A stretch of DNA of 5,045 bases from Allobrachymonas sp. (GTDB taxonomy: Bacteria; Pseudomonadota; Gammaproteobacteria; Burkholderiales; Burkholderiaceae_C): assembly GCA_030538335.1 (NCBI GenBank), contig JAUNUE010000144.1, forward strand, positions 1 through 5,045. Direction: 5' to 3'. The translations under genes and the position numbers were made by a program. Position 1 is the first letter of the stretch. Every line of letters begins with the position of its first letter. Below the pieces are notes generated by a model that saw nothing but the letters and a program-made list of their open reading frames with translations, searched no databases and was not told the origin of the DNA. Of the stretch, positions 1-5,045 are shown piece after piece.

Positions 1-1115
1 TCGCTTTTTCGGCCATCGGCATCGAGCTTGCGGCGCAGGCCATCGACCGTGGTGCGGATGGCCGTGGGGTGGTGCGCGAAGTCGTCGTACACGGTGATGG
101 CGCCACCGTTGCGTTCGATAACACCGCGCACCTCCATGCGGCGGCGGGCGTTGGCAAAACGGCTTAACGATTCGGCGGCGGCTTCTGGTGCCACGCCTAC
201 ATCTGCCGCCGCGGCAATGGCGGCCAGCGCATTCAACTGGTTGTGTGTGCCGGTGAGCGCCCACTGCACGCGCCCGGCAGGCTGGCCGCGGTGCAGCACG
301 GCAAAATCGTGCGGCTCGCCCTGCGCGGTGTAGTCACTCACCGCGCTACCAAAGGTTTGCAGGCGGCTGTAGCAGCCCATATGCAGCACGCGGGCGATTG
401 CTTCTTCCAGCCCGTTGGCCACCACGCAGCCGCTGGCTGGCACGGTGCGCAGCAGGTGGTGGAACTGGCGCTCGATGGCTTTGAGATCGTCAAAAATGTC
501 GGCGTGGTCAAACTCAAGGTTGTTGAGCACGGCGGTGCGCGGACGGTAGTGCACGAACTTGCTGCGTTTGTCGAAGAAAGCGGTGTCGTATTCGTCGGCT
601 TCCAGCACAAACAAGGCGCGTGATTGGTTGGGCGCTTGCTGGCCGAGGCGTGCTGAAACGCCAAAGTTCAGTGGCACGCCGCCAATCAAAAAGCCCGGCT
701 GTAATCCGGCATCTTCTAGTATCCACGCCAGCATGGAGCTGGTGGTGGTTTTGCCGTGCGTGCCCGCCACCGCCAGCACATGGCGGCCTTGCAGCACGTG
801 TTCGGCCAGCCATTGCGGCCCGCTGGTATAGGGCAGGCCCTGGTCGAGAATTGCTTCCATCAACGGAAATTTCGGCGTGCCGTCATCCAACCGCACGCGG
901 CTGACGACGTTACCCACCACATACATATCTGGCTTGAGCGCGGTTTGCTCGGCGCCGTAACCTTCAATCAGGTTGATGCCGAGCGCACGCAACTGGTCGC
1001 TCATGGGTGGGTACACGCCCGCGTCGCAGCCGGTAACCTTGTGTCCGGCCTCGCGGGCCAAGGCTGCGACACCGCCCATGAAAGTGCCGCAAATGCCGAG
1101 TATGTGGATATGCAT
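1..1115 (-). CDS. mpl: UDP-N-acetylmuramate:L-Ala-gamma-D-Glu-meso-DAP ligase (murein tripeptide ligase), 3' end outside window
   Basis: Mur-ligase family enzyme of peptidoglycan recycling: in the cytoplasm it uses ATP to join recovered L-Ala-gamma-D-Glu-meso-DAP to UDP-MurNAc. Translating the minus strand from the ATG at 1115 gives 371 codons without a stop, running off the left edge. Visible motifs: N-terminal Rossmann start MHIHILGICGTFMGG (residues 1-15), ATP P-loop GTHGKTTT (118-125), LEADEYD (171-177), NLEFDHAD (199-206), the HNQLN motif (291-295) and DDFAHHPT (344-351) at the start of the C-terminal ligase domain. The family is usually about 450-460 residues, so roughly 85-90 C-terminal residues are missing because of the window edge, not because of damage. 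The start fits the family N terminus exactly, but no good Shine-Dalgarno sequence precedes it. It lies 54 bp downstream of ppa on the same strand and is probably co-transcribed with it. The MHIHILGICGT start and the FDHAD and HHPT contexts favour Mpl over MurC. Confidence 0.95.
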   Translation of the reverse strand, partial: MHIHILGICGTFMGGVAALAREAGHKVTGCDAGVYPPMSDQLRALGINLIEGYGAEQTALKPDMYVVGNVVSRVRLDDGTPKFPLMEAILDQGLPYTSGPQWLAEHVLQGRHVLAVAGTHGKTTTSSMLAWILEDAGLQPGFLIGGVPLNFGVSARLGQQAPNQSRALFVLEADEYDTAFFDKRSKFVHYRPRTAVLNNLEFDHADIFDDLKAIERQFHHLLRTVPASGCVVANGLEEAIARVLHMGCYSRLQTFGSAVSDYTAQGEPHDFAVLHRGQPAGRVQWALTGTHNQLNALAAIAAAADVGVAPEAAAESLSRFANARRRMEVRGVIERNGGAITVYDDFAHHPTAIRTTVDGLRRKLDADGRKS

Positions 1116-1127
1116 CAGGGCATTGTA

Positions 1128-1148
1128 TTCGGGCGCTTGACGCCCGAA
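1128..1148 (-). promoter_or_regulatory. intercistronic hairpin between ppa and mpl
   Basis: A perfect 8 bp inverted repeat, TTCGGGCG / CGCCCGAA, with a 5-base loop lies in the 54 bp gap between ppa and mpl. Its mpl-proximal arm ends 12 bases before the mpl ATG. In the direction of ppa-mpl transcription it is followed by TACAATGCCCTG, not a run of T, so it does not look like a standard intrinsic terminator. It could stabilise the ppa 3' end, mark an RNA processing site, or limit mpl translation or transcription relative to ppa. The structure is seen directly; the role is inferred. Confidence 0.5.
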
Positions 1149-1169
1149 CGTGGGGCAAGCACGGCTTAA

Positions 1170-1709
1170 TCAGCCGCGCTGCTTGTTGTTGTAGGCAGCA
1201 ATGCCGTCGAGGATTTCTTTCTTGGCGGCGTCGGGGCCGTCCCAACCGATGATCTTGACCCACTTGCCTTCTTCCAGATCCTTGTAGTGCTCAAAGAAGT
1301 GGGCAATGGCGCGCAGACGGGCGGGGTTCAGGTCTTCGGGCTTGCGCCAGTTGGTGTACAGCGGCAGGATCTTGTTGATGGGCACGGCCAGCAGTTTGGC
1401 GTCGTCGCCGGCTTCGTCTTCCATCTTGAGCATGCCGATCACGCGGCAGGTGACGACCACGCCCGGCAGCAGCGGCACGGGGGTGATGACCAGCACGTCC
1501 ACCGGGTCGCCGTCGCCCGCAAGGGTGCGCGGAATGTAGCCATAGTTGCACGGGTAGTGCATCGACGTGCTCATGAAGCGGTCAACAAAAATGGCCCCGG
1601 TTTCCGTATCCACTTCGTATTTGATCGGGTCGGTATTCATCGGAATTTCGATGATGGCGTTGAATTCTTCAGGGACTTTGTCGCCGGGGAGTACGGAGGT
1701 GAGGGCCAT
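1170..1709 (-). CDS. ppa: soluble inorganic pyrophosphatase, family I
   Basis: Cytosolic Mg-dependent enzyme that hydrolyses PPi to two phosphates, pulling nucleic acid, protein and cell-wall precursor synthesis forward. The 179-residue product has the usual length of bacterial family I enzymes. The signature DGDPVDV is at residues 66-72. All active-site positions known from E. coli PPase are present at a constant +1 offset: E21, K30, E32, R44, Y52, Y56, D66, D68, D71, D98, D103, K105, Y142 and K143. The enzyme therefore looks intact and active. The start is the ATG at 1709; upstream there is only a weak GAAG-like ribosome binding site. The stop is TGA at 1172-1170. mpl follows on the same strand, and hppA, which encodes the membrane proton-pumping pyrophosphatase, is divergent across a 375 bp gap. 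Confidence 0.98.
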   Translation of the reverse strand: MALTSVLPGDKVPEEFNAIIEIPMNTDPIKYEVDTETGAIFVDRFMSTSMHYPCNYGYIPRTLAGDGDPVDVLVITPVPLLPGVVVTCRVIGMLKMEDEAGDDAKLLAVPINKILPLYTNWRKPEDLNPARLRAIAHFFEHYKDLEEGKWVKIIGWDGPDAAKKEILDGIAAYNNKQRG

Positions 1710-2084
1710 GGAACTTCACATTTCAGGTTGAAACAAGGGGCTTGCCGCGCAACGCTTGCGCTGGAAGACCGCAGATTGTGGCAGCGGAAAATGATGTGGC
1801 GCTGACAAGGTGCCCAAGCGACTTGCGCCGGGCAAGCCCGCCATGATATCGGCATCGCCTTTGTCTGCACACAAATGGCAAAAAAATGGCCGATAAGGTA
1901 CTGGTATCTTAATAACAGAATGTTTTTGCGCCACAATAAAGCGTTGGCCAATCGGCTCCCCAAGGCGTGATGTTCAGCGCTGGCAAGGCAGGCGAGGAAG
2001 CAACGCAGCAAAGGATGATTTCTTTTACAGCGTTGCCCTTTGTCTGCCAGGCGTATCAACATCATTTCTCTGAGGGGGCTACTC
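1710..2084. promoter_or_regulatory. divergent intergenic region between ppa and hppA
   Basis: This 375 bp stretch lies between the starts of ppa (leftward) and hppA (rightward) and must hold the promoters for both unless they are expressed only by read-through. I see no convincing gene in it. A relatively A/T-rich island at about 1870-1925, with a run of seven A at 1880-1886 and ATCTTAATAA at 1906-1915, is the most promoter-like part, but no pair of -35 and -10 boxes stands out in either direction. A small palindrome GCGCAA-CGC-TTGCGC at 1747-1761 lies in the probable ppa leader. No riboswitch was recognised. Confidence 0.55.
2072..2078 (+). promoter_or_regulatory. ribosome binding site that fixes the hppA start
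   Basis: GAGGGGG lies 6 bases before the ATG at 2085, a good Shine-Dalgarno match and spacing. It supports that ATG over an in-frame TTG at 2040, whose extra 15 residues (beginning SARRINIISL) are not typical of the family and have no comparable ribosome binding site. Confidence 0.75.
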
Positions 2085-4541
2085 ATGACAGGCAATACAG
2101 CGCTGATCTTCGCGCTTGTCTGCGGATTGATCGCCGTCGCCTACGGTTTGTGGGCGCGCGGCTGGATTCTTTCGCAAGATGCGGGCAACAGCCGCATGCA
2201 GGAAATTTCCGCCGCCATCCAGGCGGGCGCCGCCGCCTACCTGGCACGGCAGTACAAGACCATTGCCGTGATTGGCGTGGTGCTGGCCGTGCTGATCGGC
2301 GTATTCATCGACATCCCCACCGTGATCGGCTTTGTGATCGGTGCGGTGCTGTCGGGCGCGTGCGGCTTTATCGGCATGAACGTATCGGTGCGCGCCAACG
2401 TGCGCACGGCGCAAGCCGCCACCAAGGGCATTGGCCCGGCGATGGATGTGGCCTTTCGCGGCGGTGCCATCACCGGCATGCTGGTGGTGGGGCTGGGGCT
2501 GCTGGGCGTAACCGGCTTCTATTGGTTTTTGGGCGGCGCTGCGGCCAATGCGCAGGCGCTCAACCCCTTGATCGGCCTGGCCTTTGGTTCTTCGCTGATT
2601 TCGATTTTTGCGCGTTTGGGTGGCGGCATTTTCACCAAGGGTGCCGACGTGGGTGCCGACCTCGTGGGCAAGGTCGAGGCAGGCATTCCTGAAGACGACC
2701 CGCGCAATCCCGCAGTGATTGCCGACAACGTGGGCGACTGCGCCGGCATGGCGGCCGACCTGTTCGAGACCTATGCTGTCACGTTGATCGCCACGATGGT
2801 GCTGGGCGCGCTGCTGGTGGCGGGCAACACCGCGCAGGCCGTGCTGTACCCGCTGGTGCTGGGCGGTGTGTCGATCATCGCTTCCATCATCGGTACCTTC
2901 TTCGTCAAGGCCAAGCCGGGCATGAAGAACGTGATGCCCGCGCTGTACATGGGGCTGGCGATTTCGGGTGTGTTGTCGCTGGTGGCGTTCTACTTCGTCA
3001 CGGCCAATATGTTCCCGCAAGGCGTGCAACTGGCCAATGGCCGCACGGCCAGCAGCCTGGCGCTGTATGGCGCTTGCGTGGTGGGCCTGGTGTTGACGGC
3101 TGCGCTGGTCTGGATCACCGAGTATTACACCGGCACGCAGTACAAGCCGGTGCAGCACGTGGCGCAGGCCAGCACTACCGGCCACGGCACCAACGTGATC
3201 GCGGGCATTGGCGTGTCGATGAAGTCTACCGCCTGGCCGGTCATCTTTGTCTGTATCGCCATTGCCGTGTCGTATGCGCTGGCCGGCCTGTATGGCGTGG
3301 CCGTGGCAGCGATGTCGATGCTCTCCATGGCGGGCATCATCGTCGCACTCGACGCCTACGGACCCATCACCGACAACGCGGGCGGCATTGCCGAAATGGC
3401 CGAGCTGCCACCTGAAGTGCGTGACGTGACCGACCCGCTCGACGCCGTGGGCAACACCACCAAGGCCGTGACCAAGGGCTATGCGATTGGCTCGGCCGGG
3501 TTGGCCGCGCTGGTGCTGTTTGCCGACTACACGCACAAGCTGGAGAGCTTTGGCCACGCCATCCGCTTTGACCTGAGCGATCCGATGGTCATCATCGGCC
3601 TGTTCATCGGCGGCATGATTCCTTACCTGTTTGGCGCCATGGCGATGGAAGCCGTGGGCCGTGCCGCGGGCAGCGTGGTCGAAGAAGTGCGCCGCCAGTT
3701 CCGCGAGATCAAGGGCATCATGGAAGGCACGGCCAAGCCCGAATACGGCAAGGCCGTGGACATGCTCACGGGTGCAGCCATCAAGGAAATGATGATCCCG
3801 AGCCTGCTGCCCGTGGCCGTGCCGGTGCTGGTGGGCATGTTGCTTGGCCCCAAGGCGCTGGGCGGCCTGCTCATGGGCACCATCGTCACAGGCCTGTTCG
3901 TCGCCATTTCGATGTGCACCGGCGGCGGTGCGTGGGACAACGCCAAGAAGTACATCGAAGACAACCACTTTGGCGGCAAGGGCAGCGATGCGCACAAGGC
4001 TGCCGTCACCGGCGACACCGTGGGCGACCCCTACAAGGATACGGCGGGCCCGGCAGTCAACCCGTTGATCAAGATCATCAACATCGTCGCACTGCTGATC
4101 GTGCCGCTGCTGCCCGGCAGCAACAAGCTGGCTGCTGCTGCACATGCCACGGCGGCACCTGCTGCGGTAGTCGCTTCGGCACCGGCAAGCACCGCGCCTG
4201 CTGCATCGGATGCGGCCTCGGTCGAAGTGGTCGATGGCATCGTCAAGTTCTACTTTGCCAGCGGCTCATCCGAGGTGGCGGCGCAAGGCAAGCAGGCACT
4301 CACAGACGTGGTGAACGGCCTGAAAGCAGGTGACAAAAAAGCCATCATCAGCGGCTACCACGACGCCACGGGCGACCCGGCCAAAAACGCCGAACTCGCC
4401 AAGCACCGTGCCCAGGCGGTGGCAGCTTTGCTCAAGGCTGCGGGCGTGCATGACGAGCAGATCGACCTGCAAAAACCCCTGCAGACCCAAGGCGATGGCC
4501 CGGCGCATCTGGCGCGGCGGGTGGAGGTGCGGTTGCAATAA
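2085..4541 (+). CDS. hppA: K+-independent proton-pumping membrane pyrophosphatase with C-terminal OmpA-like domain; active-site motif shortened
   Basis: Inner-membrane enzyme that couples PPi hydrolysis on the cytoplasmic side to proton export. The product is 818 residues. Residues 1-682 form the multi-helix mPPase core, starting with a membrane helix at about 4-22. Conserved motifs are GADVGADLVGKVE (186-198; K185, D188, D192), DNAGGIAEM after DAYGPIT, GNTTKAVTKG (456-465), WDNAKKYIE (617-625) and GDTVGDPYKDTAGP (643-656). K460 and T463 mark the K+-independent H+ pump subfamily; K+-dependent enzymes have Ala at the Lys position. Residues 683-712 are an Ala/Pro/Ser/Thr-rich linker. Residues 713-818 resemble the OmpA C-terminal domain (FYFASGS, GYHDATGD, N768, L771, R775, ARRVEV). 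The core alone has the normal length of this subfamily; the extension is extra. Anomaly: residues 213-219 read ADNVGDC, whereas the family has DNVGDNVGD, so four residues including one substrate-binding Asp are missing. The gene is otherwise intact, with no frameshift or internal stop. Family assignment is certain; activity is doubtful because of the deletion. Confidence 0.96.
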   Translation: MTGNTALIFALVCGLIAVAYGLWARGWILSQDAGNSRMQEISAAIQAGAAAYLARQYKTIAVIGVVLAVLIGVFIDIPTVIGFVIGAVLSGACGFIGMNVSVRANVRTAQAATKGIGPAMDVAFRGGAITGMLVVGLGLLGVTGFYWFLGGAAANAQALNPLIGLAFGSSLISIFARLGGGIFTKGADVGADLVGKVEAGIPEDDPRNPAVIADNVGDCAGMAADLFETYAVTLIATMVLGALLVAGNTAQAVLYPLVLGGVSIIASIIGTFFVKAKPGMKNVMPALYMGLAISGVLSLVAFYFVTANMFPQGVQLANGRTASSLALYGACVVGLVLTAALVWITEYYTGTQYKPVQHVAQASTTGHGTNVIAGIGVSMKSTAWPVIFVCIAIAVSYALAGLYGVAVAAMSMLSMAGIIVALDAYGPITDNAGGIAEMAELPPEVRDVTDPLDAVGNTTKAVTKGYAIGSAGLAALVLFADYTHKLESFGHAIRFDLSDPMVIIGLFIGGMIPYLFGAMAMEAVGRAAGSVVEEVRRQFREIKGIMEGTAKPEYGKAVDMLTGAAIKEMMIPSLLPVAVPVLVGMLLGPKALGGLLMGTIVTGLFVAISMCTGGGAWDNAKKYIEDNHFGGKGSDAHKAAVTGDTVGDPYKDTAGPAVNPLIKIINIVALLIVPLLPGSNKLAAAAHATAAPAAVVASAPASTAPAASDAASVEVVDGIVKFYFASGSSEVAAQGKQALTDVVNGLKAGDKKAIISGYHDATGDPAKNAELAKHRAQAVAALLKAAGVHDEQIDLQKPLQTQGDGPAHLARRVEVRLQ

Positions 4542-4561
4542 CTGCGCGGTTTCGCCCACCA

Positions 4562-4586
4562 AAAAGCCCGCTTGTTGCGGGCTTTT
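4562..4586. terminator. bidirectional rho-independent terminator between hppA and the convergent small gene
   Basis: A perfect 10 bp stem, AAAAGCCCGC / GCGGGCTTTT, with a TTGTT loop starts 20 bases after the hppA stop codon. The plus strand ends in four T; the minus strand has five T from the A run at 4561-4565. It can therefore end hppA transcripts and also those of the convergent gene, whose stop lies about 35 bases away on the other side. Confidence 0.88.
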
Positions 4587-4621
4587 GGGTGTTGCCTTGG
4601 TTGCCTGAGCCAACGGTCCAT

Positions 4622-4867
4622 CTATGCCCGTGCGTCCGGTTTTTCGTTCGGGTTTTGAGGGGCTTGTTCGCTGTTGGGGCAGGCCGCCGGGTTGCCGCCA
4701 CATACGCTGCATTTTTCGTCGCCCATCAGGCGCGCAGTGCCACCGCATGAGCCTTGCAGGGGTTTGCCGCGCAGCAGCAGGCCCAGGGCGAGGGCGGTGA
4801 AGGCGAGCAAGAAAGCCAGGGCGGCCAGCAGGAAGATCATGGAGTTGACCGAGAGGTTAGAAGACAT
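4622..4867 (-). CDS. small one-helix four-cysteine membrane protein, NqrM-like (DUF539 family)
   Basis: 81-residue product. A short polar N terminus (MSSNLSVNS) is followed by one hydrophobic helix (about residues 10-32), a basic RGK turn, then GKPLQGSCGG and a cysteine-rich tail with C41, C53, C56 and C63, ending in a polar Asn/Pro/Glu-rich stretch. A single membrane helix followed at once by a K-x(3)-GSCGG motif and further cysteines is the pattern of NqrM, the maturation factor of Na+-translocating NADH:quinone reductase, thought to deliver iron through its four Cys. The classification comes from recalled family features, not a search. No nqr or apbE gene is visible here; the neighbour is hppA, convergent. 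The ATG at 4867 has no clear ribosome binding site. The alternatives are the ATG at 4840 (72 residues, starting at the helix as in typical NqrM) and an in-frame TTG at 4930 (102 residues); the middle choice was kept. A metal-binding role is inferred. Confidence 0.72.
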   Translation of the reverse strand: MSSNLSVNSMIFLLAALAFLLAFTALALGLLLRGKPLQGSCGGTARLMGDEKCSVCGGNPAACPNSEQAPQNPNEKPDARA

Positions 4868-4960
4868 TTGACATTTATTTGATTTCCCACGTGCCGCCAA
4901 CGAAATTTCTAAAGAAAGTTGCTTGCTCAAAGGTGATGGTGACGAGTGGAGGCCAATTAG

Positions 4961-4990
4961 ATTTTAGTTTGACTCCACAATCCGAGCCAA
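4961..4990 (-). promoter_or_regulatory. possible sigma70-type promoter for the NqrM-like gene
   Basis: On the minus strand TTGGCT (4990-4985) and TAAAAT (4966-4961) are separated by 18 bases. They match the -35 consensus at 4 of 6 and the -10 consensus at 5 of 6 positions. Transcription would begin near 4953, giving a leader of roughly 85 bases before the ATG at 4867. This part of the window is more A/T-rich than the coding regions, as promoters usually are. No upstream minus-strand gene is visible in the window. Confidence 0.35.
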
Positions 4991-5002
4991 CCCAGTAACC
5001 AT

Positions 5003-5025
5003 CCCCCGGCAAAGCCGGGGGCTTT
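5003..5025 (+). terminator. GC-rich hairpin, probable terminator of unknown transcript
   Basis: CCCCCGGC / GCCGGGGG forms a perfect 8 bp stem with an AAA loop (5003-5021), followed on the plus strand by CTTTC. The U tract is short (three T), so termination may be only moderate. On the minus strand the hairpin is followed by ATGGTTACT, which is not terminator-like. No plus-strand gene lies between it and the hppA terminator, so the transcript it serves is unclear. Confidence 0.5.
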
Positions 5026-5045
5026 CGTTATGTGAGCCGCTCAAA

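Noticed and set aside
1747..1761. Palindrome GCGCAA-CGC-TTGCGC in the ppa leader as an operator or attenuator
   Set aside because: Only a 6 bp stem in GC-rich DNA, with no T tract and no second copy; chance is a sufficient explanation.
1287..1805. A 172-codon plus-strand open frame over ppa
   Set aside because: It is antisense to an intact, fully motif-supported ppa gene, with a composition typical of a shadow frame and no family resemblance.
2040..2084. Upstream in-frame TTG start for hppA adding 15 residues
   Set aside because: The ATG at 2085 has a good ribosome binding site 6 bases upstream and begins with the expected first membrane helix; the extra residues are not family-like.
2079..4145. 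A very long open frame on the minus strand opposite hppA (about 688 codons)
   Set aside because: It is antisense to a certain gene, its product is rich in His, Arg, Gln and Gly without recognisable motifs, and it is explained by GC-rich third positions of hppA leaving few stop codons on the opposite strand.
4868..4896. TTGACA on the plus strand at 4868-4873 as a -35 box of a rightward small RNA promoter
   Set aside because: At 16-18 bases downstream the sequence is CGTGCCG-like, with no resemblance to a -10 box.
4868..4930. TTG start at 4930 extending the NqrM-like protein to 102 residues
   Set aside because: No ribosome binding site precedes it, and NqrM-like proteins begin close to their single membrane helix; the ATG at 4867 is closer to that pattern.
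4915..4990. Possible tRNA 3' half ending in CCA (GACTCCACAATCCGAGCCA)
   Set aside because: No matching 5' acceptor strand, D arm or anticodon arm can be built from the preceding 75 bases, and the T-arm GTTCGA core is missing.

Overview
The window is GC-rich, densely coding DNA, most likely the chromosome of a betaproteobacterium of the Burkholderiales, perhaps Comamonadaceae. This is inferred from the gene families, the GC bias at third codon positions and the neighbourhood; no marker gene is present to prove it. No rRNA, tRNA, CRISPR array, transposase or phage gene was seen.

Layout, left to right: (1) mpl on the minus strand, cut by the left edge, a murein-tripeptide ligase of cell-wall recycling. 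(2) ppa on the minus strand, 54 bp upstream of mpl in its direction of transcription, a complete soluble family I inorganic pyrophosphatase; the two probably form an operon, with a strong hairpin in the gap. (3) A 375 bp divergent intergenic region. (4) hppA on the plus strand, a membrane-bound proton-pumping pyrophosphatase of the K+-independent type, extended at its C terminus by an Ala/Pro-rich linker and an OmpA-like peptidoglycan-binding domain. (5) A bidirectional intrinsic terminator. (6) A convergent small minus-strand gene for a one-helix, four-cysteine protein resembling the NqrM (DUF539) maturation factor. (7) A 178 bp right end with a likely promoter for that small gene and a second GC-rich hairpin that has no plus-strand gene before it.

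The common theme of the central genes is pyrophosphate. Ppa hydrolyses cytosolic PPi and loses the energy as heat; HppA couples the same hydrolysis to proton export. The two are divergently transcribed from one intergenic region.

Two features of HppA stand out. First, the near-universal active-site motif DNVGDNVGD is present only as DNVGD: one copy of the four-residue unit is missing, exactly a 12 bp in-frame contraction of a tandem repeat, and it removes one of the aspartates that bind Mg-PPi. Second, the C-terminal OmpA-like domain keeps both residues used to bind diaminopimelate and, given known mPPase topology, would lie in the periplasm, suggesting a proton pump tethered to the cell wall.
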